Positions 11,671-22,869 of a DNA stretch of 64,000 nucleotides are shown in pieces (the stretch's first letter is position 1; each line of letters begins with the position of its first letter). The stretch lies in the NCBI GenBank assembly GCA_026826555.1, contig JAKSZT010054396.1:19304233-19368232 (forward strand), given 5' to 3'. The notes beneath the pieces were generated by a model. The model was not told where the DNA came from and ran no database searches. It was given only the letters and a program-made list of their open reading frames with translations. The translations under genes were made by a program, and so were the position numbers. Origin of the DNA: Tolypeutes matacus. Its lineage: Eukaryota; Chordata; Mammalia; Cingulata; Chlamyphoridae.

Positions 11671-11819
11671 AATACTGTCTCTATGCAACAAGCAATATTG
11701 TGAATATGCTAATGTTCACGGTAGTGCCTGACACTGTTGCCTGGTGCCAAAGATAAAGAAATGAAGGACACATACCCTCCCCATTTCCCGTCCCACTTTC
11801 CATCCTCTCCCATCCATTA

Positions 11820-11930
11820 CTTTCTTCCACAAACATGTATTCAGCTGGCCAAAGCACTGTGCTAGGGGCTGAAATTCCAAAGATGAAATAAAATATCATC
11901 TCTATCCTCAAAGAGTTTACAAGAAAAATT
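11820..11930 (+). repeat. Ancient L2-like fragment
   Basis: Contains ACTGTGCTAGGGGCTG, then CTCAAAGAGTTTACA, the recurring 'size-class' phrase of L2-type remnants. Confidence 0.5.
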
Positions 11931-11989
11931 ATCTTGGAATTTGATATGTGCTTTGAGAAGAGTGCATAACAGTGATGAGATCCTACTCA

Positions 11990-12100
11990 TTGATTGTTTG
12001 CTCTGCTCTAGGCACTGGCACGCTGGGCTCTCCCTAGGAGGTAAGCATTATGATTTACCCCATTTTGCAGATGAGAAGTCCGAGGACCGATGAGTCCACA
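11990..12100 (-). repeat. MIR fragment, antisense
   Basis: GTAAGCATTATGATTTACCC and CATTTTGCAGATGAGAAG are the reverse-complement MIR core. Confidence 0.65.
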
Positions 12101-12109
12101 ATGTTGCTT

Positions 12110-13335
12110 TAAACCATGGCTCACAGCTGCTGTCCCACCATCTCCCACGGCTCCCCACTCTCTTCCCAGTTTGTGTTAGGTGTGTCTACATAATAGCCCC
12201 AGGGCCACTTCTGTTGTTGCCTGTCTCCATCTGTGGAGGCGGAGGCTGCGGTCCAGTGAATGATGGTCCTTGGAGCTGCGCTGAACACAGCGCCCCTAGA
12301 GATTGTTTTGCTTCCTTCTCTTGCCCTCCGGCTGTTCCTGTGGCAGCTTTTTCATCTTTCTGGTTGTAGATTTTCCTTTCATTCCTTAGGTATCCTCTTG
12401 CCCTTCCTAGGCCTGAGATGGTCGTGCCAGAGAGCTCCTTGAGATTTAACCTTCTTGTTCACTGCTGTGACTGACTTCCGGCTGACTAGGCAAAGTGAAA
12501 CCCTGATCTTACTGGAGGAATTCCTGCGTGCAATTCTGACAAGTATCTTTAACTGATTGTTGAGAACAACCTGCGATTGTGGGTTGGCAAATGAATGTGC
12601 TGTGGACTATGAATATTAAAGATGCCGAATTTAAGACACAGCAGGGATGGTGAACACAAGGATGACACGTCCTCAGAAACTCCCCAGCTCCTACAGTGCT
12701 TTGCAGCCATAACAGGAGCCGCTAACAGAGAAGTTGCTGGACTTGGCATTGGCTGGTGAATAGCTTTATTCAGCCAGCCTTTTGTGGGCTTGCTGCCCCT
12801 TTCTGGAAGCTGGCCACACGAGGAAAGCCATAATTATTACCATGGACCCTTTTCTGGTTCACTGTTTTTGCAAGAAGGGGGAAATCTCAAACTTCATAAA
12901 AGCTAGTAAGCCTTGTCTGGGCCTACATGTGACACGATGATATTTTGGGGACAGGATTTGGCCTTGTATAGTCCAGACCACATGAGAACATCAGTGGTGC
13001 TGACCAGCAAATTGAAGATTTTTAGATTGAAAAGCCTGAACAGAATGTTCATCTGGAGCTGGGGACATATTCCTTTCCCATTTTATCTATGCCATAAGCT
13101 TCGGGGCTGATTGGAAAGCACACCCGCTGCAGGATTTGGATAGCTAGGATTTGATGTTTATTTCTTAGACCTGCTCTGCAGTCAGTCTCCCTTTCTCTGT
13201 CTGGGGTTGAGTGCGTGTGTGTGGGTGTGCCTGTGTGTATGTCTAGCTCTTTTTGGATGGAAGTCTGAAATCTGTGTTTCATATTACCAGTGAGGAAGTA
13301 TTCTTACCTCTTATAAAAACTTCCCTAACACTAAC
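12110..13335. other. Unique sequence, nothing recognised
   Basis: No gene, and only a short GT-rich patch at 13203-13243. ORFs of 60-77 codons have no family features. Confidence 0.4.
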
Positions 13336-13339
13336 ACCA

Positions 13340-13975
13340 GGACCCAAGTGACCTTTGAAAGTGCAAATCTAATATGTCACTTCCTTGATTGAAAACCATC
13401 ATTGACTTCCTGTTGCTCTTAAGATAAAATCCCAACCCTTAGCCTAATCTAAATTGGCCCCTGTTGAGCCTTCCAGCCTCATCTTCCACCTCTTCTACCC
13501 AATTACCCACCCCTATACTCACACACACCTACTGTTCCCTAGCCATACTGAACTTTGGTTCTCAAACTTGCTGTGCTTTTTTCCAACCATATGCTTTCCC
13601 TTAATGCCCCATTGATTTATTCTCTCACTCATTCATTCAGTAAGCATTTAAGAGCACTTCCTGAATGCCAGAAAGTTCTGAATCTTAGAGCTACTGTAGT
13701 GCCCAGAAAGACAGGGATCCTGCTCTCAGGAGCTTACAGTCCTCATTGCTAATTTCTGTTTACCTGACGAATCTCAGCTTGGATCTGCTTCTTCTGGTAA
13801 GTGTTCCCTGACCCCTCTCCTCTAGATTAGACATCCTTCCTTCACCCTCCAGAGCACCATGTTTCCCTCATCACTAATCTTCTAACTTACCTGAATCCAG
13901 AGTTTTGAACTCCGGGGGTGGGGGGTGGGGCAGGAAAGTTCCTTGATCAGGCTAACACATAGTAGATGCTCAATT
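13340..13975 (-). repeat. L2 LINE remnant, antisense
   Basis: Recognisable L2 text in order: GTCACTTCCTTGATTGAAAACC, TTGACTTCCTGTTGCTCTTA, CCAGCCTCATCTTCCAC, then GTGTTCCCTGACCCCTC and the terminal 'CACATAGTAGATGCTCAAT'. It is interrupted at about 13610-13745 by another ancient fragment (CATTCATTCAGTAAGCATTT ... GGAGCTTACAGTC). Confidence 0.8.
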
Positions 13976-14139
13976 TAAAAAATGTTGCATAATTAATGGA
14001 GGATACCTTTAACTCTGAATGACTCGGCGAGAAGATATATTCTATTTGCAATCACTTTGGACATAGCTTACTCTCCACATTTTCAACGGCTTGGCCGTGG
14101 CCTTTGACCATCAGTAGGAGGCATCTTCTGTTGCAGATG

Positions 14140-15065
14140 ATACATTTGCTGTCAATCATATTGCTGCTTCTTTATAGGTAATGTGTCTTCCTGGTTGATT
14201 TTAAGACTTTCTCTTTATTTGGTGTTCTACAGGGTCACTGTGATACGTTTAGGCATATTTATTCTGCTCAGGAGTTGGTGTACTTAATCATTCTAACTCA
14301 TGTTGTCCCTTAGTTCTTGGAAATGCTCGGATATTTTGTCATTTCACAATCTCTCTTTCTGAAATTCCTATTAGATTAGATATATGAGGGATCTTCTCAT
14401 TTTATCCTCTATTTCCCTTAAGGTCTCTTTCATATCTTTTATCTCTTTTTCCTTCAGTCCAACATGATGAGCAATTTCCTCCGTTCTTTCTTTGAGTTCA
14501 CTCATCCTATCTAATCTGCTGTTTAAACTGTCCTTTGAATTATATTAATGGTGGTTTAACATATATGCAGTAAAGCAATGATGATTTTACCCATGAATAC
14601 ACTTCGTTAGGTAGAAGGAGTCTCCCTGAAAAGGCCCTCTAGGCAAGACCCTCCCCAAGCTAAATGATCTGACTTCTAGCATCATAGATTAGTTTTGCCT
14701 CTTCTAGAATTTTATACAAATGGAAACTTCTAAAATGCATTCTTTTGTGTCATGTCCTTTGTATTTTTGGTTTCAAAAGACTTTTTTATTGCTAGAAATT
14801 TTATTTGGTTATTTTTCTTTTGTCATAGTGTTTTTTTACTTCATTATGTTTTCTCTTCCTTTTTAAAATCTCTTTAAAAATTTTAGACTTGCTTATTTTA
14901 TTTTTCTCTCTCTCTCTCCAATATTTTGGGTAATTCTCTTGCTTCTTTCTTTGGGTTCTCTTTCTCACTGCCTAATTTGATGTTTAAATTGTCCTTTGAA
15001 TTTTTAAAAAATGGTTTACTGTACATGCAAACAGTGATAATTTTACATGTGAAATATTATTATCT
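14140..15065 (-). mobile_element. Old L1M fragments, antisense, internally repeated
   Basis: T-rich text such as GGTTGATTTTAAGACTTTCTC, CTATTAGATTAGATATATGAGG and TCATTTTATCCTCTATTTCCC matches the order seen in the reverse complement of old L1M internal (ORF1-side) sequence. Two diverged copies of one segment occur: about 14440-14600 and 14930-15060 share TTTAAA[CT]TGTCCTTTGAAT and then a TGGTTTA block. Confidence 0.6.
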
Positions 15066-15069
15066 CAAG

Positions 15070-16082
15070 TACTAGTAGTGCTAATTTTTGTTTTTTGCAT
15101 CTTACACATAGTGGAACTTTTCCTATGTGATTGGAATTTTTGATTGTGAGTTCATCTTCATCAGAACCGCCCCCCCGGCCCCCCTCCCCTGCAAGTCCTA
15201 TGTATCTAGAGTTGTGGAAGTGTCCCAATATAGTGTCTTTAGTAGTTTGGCTTCTGTTGGAGCCCTAGGGGTTTTACTTTTCATGATACCAGACCAGGTT
15301 TTACATTAATTTTTCAGCTTGGGATTCCTGCAACACAAAGGTAGTGTAAATTCAGATCCAGACACATTTGCATATTGCATAGACTTAGGGTTTCAACTTC
15401 CATAGGAGTCTTTTTTTCCCACAATCTGGAATTCCAGGCAGATGGCAACTTCCTTTTTTCTTTTTCCTGGGCCAGGGACTTCCCTAGACTTTCTTTCATG
15501 AAGGGGGCAGCTTTTAGTGGATCCCCATTTTCACAAAGACGTTCCCTAGCAAGGAAGCAAGGCCATTTCTCCTGTCCCTGTGTGTTAACACCCAACCCCG
15601 AGCTCCCAGGATGCATGTTTATTTAGAAGGGTGTGAGTACCCCTCCATTGCACCCCAGCCCATCATTGCATCATCTTGTCATTATCTTTCTGGCTCTAAG
15701 TTTTCTCTTTGCTTCTGGCATCTGGGTTTTACCCTAAGTTTGGCCTTATTTATTTATTTTTTAATACATTATTGGAGCCCAGCCTAGAGCTACTGAATAT
15801 AAATCTCTAGAAGAAAACCTAAAAATCCTGTTTTTATCAAATGCTTCAGGTGATTATTAAGATAAGGGAAGTTTGGGAAGTATTAGCCATCGTGATCTAT
15901 TGGTTCTATTTGGCCCTTGATGAGGACTTAATGGCTCTTTCTGTCCATTTTCCTTTTTCTCACCTCTGACAACTTTGCATCCCTACAAAGGTGAACACAG
16001 AAATATCTTATCTTGATATTCAGGCACAATTGAGTTTGTCTCGTTCTATTTTGATTCTATTTTGATTCTGGCCCATGCTTGC
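15070..16082. other. Unique sequence, nothing recognised
   Basis: Contains a C-rich patch at 15167-15190. A 100-codon minus ORF and an 83-codon plus ORF oppose each other and look incidental. Confidence 0.4.
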
Positions 16083-16240
16083 AGAAGGCCTATGAGATGG
16101 TGATTTCACTAGTTCCTGCCTCTGTCTTATGTCAACAGAAATATAGTGATAGCCAAGTGGTATGCACTTTTGAAGAACAACAGAAAAATACTACTAAATA
16201 CTTTAGTCAATTCAAAAATACTTCCAGGAAAAATTTGGGT
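16083..16240. repeat. 158-bp duplicated segment, presumed donor copy
   Basis: Identical, base for base, to 17467-17624 (constant offset 1384). This copy has no flanking direct repeats and no poly(A). It lies in otherwise unique sequence, so I take it as the source of the second copy. Confidence 0.95.
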
Positions 16241-17451
16241 TAATATGCAGGGGTTGAAAAACCCAGTGCAGATAAGTACCCACGACACTGGCAAATCACC
16301 CAGTTACTGGCAGAGAATGAAATCGTGTTTACAGAGAAACCTCCAGAATTTCTTCCCATTTCATTCCTTCACCTCTTACTACTTGTGGCATGATTGCATT
16401 GCTTTTCGGGCCTGGGTCCATGTTTATCTCTTAGTGGATTGTTTTACCTGCCTCCCTTTCCCCTGGCCACTCCAACCAGCATGGCTACCATGGGATACAA
16501 GAACTGCCTGTAATTCTTTTCCTTTATTTTGAATCAGCAGCTGGTTCATGAATATGCCAACAAATGCACAGAGACTTTGACATTCACAACAGTGGATAAG
16601 ATTGGCCAACCTAGTCTGTCTGACCTTACTTGGGTGCCTGGGTCTGGAAACAATAGCTGTCCATCCTTCGTGTTTGCGTGTGGTGCCTCCAAGAAATGCC
16701 TCAACTTTCAAAACAAAACCCTGAATATAAATTATGAGGGTGGCATAGAAGATAATTGTTGCAGAGCCTAATTTAGAAAAATCATTTATTGTTCTGCTCT
16801 ATCACTGTGAAAAAATATGTAGTCTTTTGCATTTGTTAAAACAAGTCAGCTTCTGCTTTCTAGTCTTGAAACACACTTTGCTTTTTTTTTTTTTTCCTGG
16901 GACCGTCAATTTAATTCAGGAATGATCTAATTATGAGGAAGTGAATCCAGTCCTCTGGATGATAAGTGTTGACTACCCTGGGAGAAGCCCTGGCAGATGG
17001 TTAGTTCAGAGTGAATTTACCTTGGGACTGGGGCTTTAGACTGACAGCTTTTTTCACTCAATTAAGTGCAACAACTGCCAAAAGGACAGCATTGAACTTG
17101 ATGCAAATCACTACTGTTGCCAACGTTGATAAAGTTTAAGCTTGTGCCTGAGTCAGCCGAACCTGTTAGGGTGTTTCAAGGTGCCACACTGTGAACAAAA
17201 ACAAAACCTAATGATGCATGGAGAGGACTAGGAGACCCCTCCTTTAAAATGAAGGAATTTATTTCCTTTTCCAGGTCACTTGCTTTATTTGGGGCCTCTA
17301 TTTTGGTGCTCTGCCTGTCAGTGATTCATTGGGTATCTCCTATAGTTTGTTTTTGTTCTGGGCCCCATGGTTCCTGCAGTGACTTTATGTTCCAAAAAGT
17401 TAATTTATTACTATTTTATTTGGGGTACAAAATGACCCACCCCACTTGGCA
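16241..17451. other. Unique sequence; 16.99-17.19 kb reads as possibly conserved
   Basis: ORFs at 16146-16532 (128 codons) and 16529-16771 (80 codons) show no recognisable domain. The stretch 16990-17190 is repeat-free and non-repetitive, with a texture like conserved non-coding DNA. That is an impression only. Confidence 0.35.
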
Positions 17452-17638
17452 GGGTGTGAAAAGGAAAGAAGGCCTATGAGATGGTGATTTCACTAGTTCC
17501 TGCCTCTGTCTTATGTCAACAGAAATATAGTGATAGCCAAGTGGTATGCACTTTTGAAGAACAACAGAAAAATACTACTAAATACTTTAGTCAATTCAAA
17601 AATACTTCCAGGAAAAATTTGGGTGTGAAAAGGAAAGA
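17452..17638. other. Templated insertion: second 158-bp copy between 18-bp direct repeats
   Basis: The copied segment (17467-17624) is bracketed by GGGTGTGAAAAGGAAAGA at 17452-17469 and 17621-17638. The donor's own ends overlap these repeats by AGA (left) and GGGT (right), which is microhomology. Removing 169 bp restores a simple empty site. The 18-bp flank resembles a retrotransposon target-site duplication, but there is no A-tail and the nick site is not the L1 TTTT/AA type. Zero mismatches imply a very recent event or an assembly error. Confidence 0.9.
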
Positions 17639-17639
17639 G

Positions 17640-18720
17640 ACCTTCCCAGCATGGGCGGCACTTCCATAGGCCGAGAAGCCCTGTGTAGATTTTAGGCCAT
17701 TCCTCAGAAGGTTGGTTTACCCCAGAAACCCGAGAGAGTGAGTCTTTCTCCTAACGCTTCTCCGTCGAGGTAGAGATCCAGTCCTCTCCAGTCTTCACCA
17801 GAGCTTAACAGCTTTGACTCCTGTCCTCTCTTGCAGCACCCCTAAGATGTTCTCTTTGCCCTGACTCACTGATAGAAAGAATTCTGTGGTGTCCAAGGTC
17901 AGGACTCATTAAGATGTTTTTGAAAAGTGTAACAAGAAATGGCTTCTTGCAAAACAAGGTCTTTGTCTTCCAGGAGGGCCTTTCAAATGGCCCTTACTCC
18001 AGGCCAGGCTTTCCTCACTCTCCACTTCACCCCAGAGGCACTCAGGTTCCTGGCTGCCTTGCACAGCTTGTTCTCTGTTGTTATTTCTGTTTTGTAAGCC
18101 TGGGGAATCTGAGCCTGAAGTTCCTCAGTCAGGTATATGCCGTTGTCAGCCTGTTATCAGTTCCCTGATTCCCTGTGTAAGCAGTTTTGATAATCCCTGT
18201 CATATGTGATTAGATCCCCCCCCCCCCCCCACTTCCCAGAACATCTTGGTGTAATTGGTTTGATAAACTCGACCTCAGTCCAGTAGTTCGCGTGGAATAT
18301 ACTTTCACCTTCTCTCTGTGTGACTAAGATGGCTTTGAATTGCTCTGCTAGGGGAAAATCAGGCTTCAAACATCAGGTTCTAGGTGAGGAAGCAAATCAC
18401 CCAGGCAGGTGGCTCAGGCCTGGGAGAGCTGGGGTGGGGGGCTCCGTCAAGCTTTAGGAGTCAAAATGGAATTTTTCTTTCCTCCCCTCCTTGCGCCCAG
18501 AGTGTGTGTGGGATTTTCAGAATACAGAGAACATTCACCTTGGATTTATGTCTGATTTCGGGGACTTTTGAACCTCTTTTTCCATACTTAGTATTTAGTA
18601 GCAGTTGGATTTTTTTATTTTTTATTGAATACCTGGTCCATTCCAGGAGGAGTCCGTGAAGATAAGGAGTTTTATTTGTCCTTTTCTTCTCTTTCCTCCC
18701 CCCAGTGGAGCTGCTCCTGG
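17640..18720. other. Unique sequence, nothing recognised
   Basis: Contains a 16-base C run near 18216-18231. No gene signal. Confidence 0.4.
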
Positions 18721-18725
18721 GGGCA

Positions 18726-18865
18726 GAAGAGGAGTGACGCCTGATTAATCAAGCATGCTTTGACTATGGGGTGCTTTGGTAAATTAAGTGTTTTGGTTAA
18801 TGTAGGGTTAAACAGAAATGCAAATGCTACTTGGAGCAATCATTTGCTTACATTAATTTGTTCTG
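18726..18865. promoter_or_regulatory. Possible conserved non-coding element
   Basis: Repeat-free AT-rich sequence dense in developmental-factor-like motifs: GATTAATCAAGC (homeodomain-like), an exact POU octamer ATGCAAAT at 18818-18825, and several TTAAT cores. Motif clustering alone is weak evidence, and conservation cannot be assessed here. Confidence 0.25.
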
Positions 18866-18934
18866 TAATTTAGCACCTAACAGAGTTTCAAGGCTTTGTG
18901 GAGAAGGCTGTTTTAGAATTGAGATTAGAAGAAT

Positions 18935-19210
18935 AAATAAATTTAGAAAAGGAGAGATGGGCTGTGGGAGGTAAGAGAAAGACTTTCTTGAAGGAAGGGC
19001 CCTCCAGGGCAAAGGCAGAAGGACTGGAAAGCCTGAGGAGCCCAAAGGGGCAGGGAGGGTGGCATGTGAGCGGGGCAAGGGGAGCAGAGGGGAGTGGTAG
19101 GAATTAGTGTGGAGAGTAAGGCTCTCAATTGCTGGGCTTTGGAGCTTGAATTTAGGTCTGTAGGCAATTGGGAGCCATGTAAGGTTTTTGATCAGAACTT
19201 CACTTCCAGA
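18935..19210 (+). repeat. Ancient L2-like interspersed repeat
   Basis: Purine-rich text ending with GGCAATTGGGAGCCATGTAAGG and TTTTTGATCAGAACTTCACTT, the same family as the 3.05-kb copy. The 142- and 74-codon minus-strand ORFs across it are incidental. Confidence 0.6.
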
Positions 19211-19749
19211 AAATATATGTACAGCAGTATATAGTTGTTTCTTTTCTTTTAAGGGGGGAAATGCAATGAAAGCCAAAGGTTTATCACTACCTTGAATAGT
19301 GATTACTTTAAAGATTTATCACTTTAGAATAAAAACTTTGTGGATAATATTTCCTCCCAGGACACAAACTTTCCTGTAGTTGTCAGAGAATTTCTGCTTA
19401 GTCTGGTCTTAGAAGAGGGAAGTCATATATCCTCTCACTGGCATATCCTCCCATCTTGAGTCCATGGCTTTTATTGCTAATTTCCAAATATCCTTGATCA
19501 GAATGTTTAGCAAATGCAGATATAGATATGACAAGAGTGAGAAAGTGGGTAAGTCATCAGCACTCATCTCCTCTGATTATTTTCCTAGATCCAAATTTAA
19601 AGTGGGGTCAGGAGAGCATATGATGGTTTATTTTATGAGAAACAAACCCATTCTTTAAAAAAAAACTGGCTGAGTGGTTATTCCATGAATGATGCTCTAT
19701 TTCAAATGTTGTTATTTTGCTCATCATGGATTTTTACACTCGTTTTAAC

Positions 19750-19775
19750 TTTTAAAATATTGCAATATTTTAAAA
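19750..19775. repeat. 26-bp perfect AT-rich palindrome
   Basis: Thirteen bases on each side of the centre (19762/19763) are exactly complementary (half-site TTTTAAAATATTG). It is followed at once by a partial second copy (AAAATACTGCAATATT). This could form a cruciform. Confidence 0.9.
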
Positions 19776-20065
19776 TACTGCAATATTATGTATCTTGATT
19801 GAATTTTTTGATGCCCTTTTAAATTTTACACCTGAGATTAAAGCCTCACTTCCCTTACCCTAGTCCTGGCCCTGTTGTATTTACAAGACAGTGAAAAATC
19901 TTTTTCCAGATGCTGTAAGTTGTTGGAACATCTCTTCCAATCTAATTATATCCTTATAAAAGATGTCCCTCACACCATGCAAAACACAAACACAACACTC
20001 AAGCTTCTTTGAACTCAGTCCCCACTGAAACAGTCCCTTCAGTATCTGATGGTAGATTCTTCCAG

Positions 20066-20105
20066 GGTTTTATTCCTCACCGTATGGTTTTATTCCTCAC
20101 CGTAC
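20066..20105. repeat. 20-bp tandem duplication
   Basis: Two adjacent copies of GGTTTTATTCCTCACCGTA[T/C], differing only in the last base, followed by a partial third start (GGTTTTG). Confidence 0.95.
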
Positions 20106-20389
20106 GGTTTTGAGGTGTGCATGGCAGGAACATCTCCTGAGTGGGAACCTTGTTGTGACTGATTTAACCAAAGCAGTTTGGATGAGGTCCAGGGCAAATT
20201 TGCTTCATAATGAGTTCTGGTGGATACAGGTGAGTATTGGAAACATGGTCCAGTGGATTTATATTCTTTGATGTCTTGACAGTTCCCAGTGAATATACTT
20301 TTCTTGGCCTCACCCGACATAGTCCAGTTTAGAATACAGAGTTTTCCTCGTCCATAAGTAATTAAAGAGCTGCCGATTAAACCAGAGGG

Positions 20390-20540
20390 AGGAATGATAG
20401 ACTCGTAGGTGACTACTGATGACTAACCATCATCCCTTATTTTGCGTCTGGCAAAACTGAGGTGTAGGGAAGTGATGGGCTCTTCCCGGGCCAGCAGGTC
20501 TGTCGGGTGGAGGCAGACCTAGAACCCAGGCCACGAGTCC
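20390..20540 (-). repeat. Probable MIR fragment, antisense
   Basis: GGCAAAACTGAGGTGTAGGGAAG and the following 'AGACCTAGAACCCAGG' follow the reverse-complement MIR order. GC-rich and diverged. Confidence 0.5.
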
Positions 20541-20984
20541 GTTCTCGGCAGGCCCCTCCACGCCACGGGAACCGTGGAGCCCTTGTCTGGATCCTCTTTG
20601 TCCTCACTGTAAGGCAGCCTGTTATTAAAGCCTCTCCCTGATTCTAGGTTTCACTGCCTTTCCTTCCGAACCACATTAGGCCCCCTAAGTGCCTTTATTG
20701 CCATGTAGGGAGAGGGAAAATGCAGACAGCTTTGTAATTGAACAACCATGCTCTTGTCAGTATTCATTGTTTTCAAACCAGCTATTACAGGGGCTAATGC
20801 CCTCTCCTGGCCCAGGCAAGCCACTGGCCTTCTACATCTTGCTGTCTGAACGGCTCTCTAACCAGCTCTCCCCGTGGTCCACGGGGGCAGTATGTCTTTA
20901 AATTTCATTGTTTCCTAAGTTCAGCTCTGGCAAGCAGGCTCAGCCTTAAACCTGCAGAGTTAAATTTACCCAGACTGACAACTG

Positions 20985-21310
20985 TATATGCAGGGTTTAG
21001 TTACATAACAGCAGTTGCTGCTTTTCACATCGTGCTGATCCAAACACCGGGCTCAATGAGACCACAAGAAAGCAACCTTCCCGTTCGGCGCACTACGCAG
21101 TGACTGGATTATATGGCTTTAAATTTTTTAAGCACTGTAACAATTATCCCATTATCCTGACTTTGGTGCCATTAGGTGACTTTTTTAATATCTTAATTAT
21201 TAGGTTAGCAGATGCTGTGTGCATATGTGCAATTTGTTAATTTATGCTATTTGAAAGGGAATCCAGTTGTTTGCGACGTATTTCATAATATTATGGCTAA
21301 CTGAATCTTA
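20985..21310. promoter_or_regulatory. Possible conserved non-coding element
   Basis: Repeat-free, with AT-rich homeobox-type cores (CTTAATTATTAGG near 21192), a CATATGTGCAATTTG block and a near-absence of indel-prone runs. It looks like developmental enhancer DNA. This is judged by texture only. Confidence 0.25.
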
Positions 21311-21719
21311 GTGCTACTGGAATCGCAAAGCTGCTACCAGGGAAAACGTGCCTGTGAGCCTCCAAATACTCTTTGTGTGCTGCTGGTGCAACTTCTCTAT
21401 GCCCTACCCCCCAAATTTCCATCTGAGAAGATCATTAGATCCTGGCAACCAGTAATGGGCTGGTGGGGCCAGGCATTGTGCCTTCAGAGCTGCCAGAATG
21501 CTGGAGAAGGAGGCATTTCCATTCTTTAAGAAGCCCTGGCTTGTCTGGACAAACTGCTGAGTTGCCTGCATTGTCACACAGAGACACGGGGTGTCTGAGG
21601 ACTGGTGATGTGTGATACCGGCTGGTTAATAGTCTAATATCGCAGATTTTCAGCGTGAGCTGCTCCTTACTTAATCAAGCAACCCCTAAATATTTTGTTT
21701 AGTAGATAATGAAAGCAAT

Positions 21720-21985
21720 GCTGAATAGGTGTGATATAATGGGGGAAATACATGGTCTTTAAGGTCAGACTTGAGTTTGAAAAGAATGGGTCTTATGTGG
21801 CACAGGGTCATACTTCATTTAGTAGCATTGAGGTCTTAGCCATGTCGTCTTATCTCTTTAAGGCTCAATTTCTACAAAGAGATTAGAGATATCTCTCTAA
21901 CAGGCTTGTCGATCAAAATTATGAAGTGACCTGCAATGTGCTTGATATGTAATAGGTGCTCAATAAATAGACTGCCCTTTTCCTG
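21720..21985 (+). repeat. MIR SINE, sense
   Basis: A diverged full-length-like copy. The GGTCTTTAAGGTCAGACTTGAGTTTGA region is followed by TTATCTCTTTAAGGCTCAATTTC and the end GTAATAGGTGCTCAATAAATAG. Confidence 0.75.
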
Positions 21986-22159
21986 CCCTTGGACCCTCCA
22001 AGATGTAGAAAGACCTGTGTGACCTTAGGGGATCACAGTCGAGTTGGAGAGGCAAAGCATCAATAGGTGATGAGTTAAATGAGGGTACAAGGTAAGAATA
22101 CAAGCTTTGTCACCAGATAGGCTGCAACTGCTTGCCAGGTGATTGTATAGACACTAGTG

Positions 22160-22430
22160 AGCTGAAATGCAGGGACTGCTTCATGAGCTGCAGGAAGACA
22201 TGGACCATGATGACCCTTGAAGGAAGAGTAAAATTTAGGAAGATGGAGAGACTGTTGGGGATGGTGTGTGTATGGAGGGGGCAGTTGCTTTTCAGCAGGG
22301 TCAAATGGTGTGTATAAAGGCAGAGATGAAGATGCTCAAGGTCCATTTGGAGAACAATGAGTATTATGTATTTGGTTTGTGATGGTTTGTTTATGTTAAA
22401 TAGTGCCAAAGCAGGTTAAAAATGTAGGTT
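22160..22430 (+). repeat. Ancient L2-like repeat fragment
   Basis: GACCCTTGAAGGAAGAGTAAAATTTAGG and GTGTGTATGGAGGGGGCAG are in the style of the 3.05-kb family. Weak match. Confidence 0.4.
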
Positions 22431-22869
22431 GGAACTCTTTGTGGAGAGTGCTTTGAATGCCAGGTTAAGGAAATCTTTGCATTCTCTAGTGTGGTTTCGT
22501 TTGTGAAAACATGAGCCACAGATAGACAGGCATACCTCCTGGAGGTGGAACACAGCAGGGAACCCATTAATGAGGGGTAGACCTCTAGTGGCAGAGAGAG
22601 TTACTGCAGTGCTGAATGATAATGAATCTTTAATGCACAATTCTAACAAGCTTGGGTCTTTCTTAAAATGAAAGCAGAATGTAAACCGTGTCCATACTGG
22701 CAGCAGTACAGGTTGACAGTCTGAAGTCTCACATAGTCAAAAGAACTACAGAAGGCAGAAAATATATTACAAAAGAGCCTGGGGCCATTTAGTGATGGAA
22801 TAAACTGACTAAATATGACTCTGTAGATCCTAAAGATGTTACTGTCTTGCAAAAAATAATGGTGTTTTT

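Larger units (their letters stand above)
19220..20385. other. Unique sequence with AT palindrome and a tandem duplication
   Basis: No gene. Holds the palindrome at 19750-19775 and the 20-bp tandem duplication at 20066-20105, both listed separately. Confidence 0.4.

Noticed and set aside
16146..16771. Two plus-strand ORFs (128 and 80 codons) near the duplication
   Set aside because: No recognisable domain, no convincing splice pair, and the first is partly the duplicated 158-bp segment. Treated as chance.
18848..19276. 142-codon minus ORF
   Set aside because: Covers an ancient L2-like repeat with purine-rich text that gives long leucine/proline-rich frames on the other strand.
20500..20600. 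CpG island or promoter
   Set aside because: A handful of CpGs over 100 bp, in a MIR-like context, well below island length.
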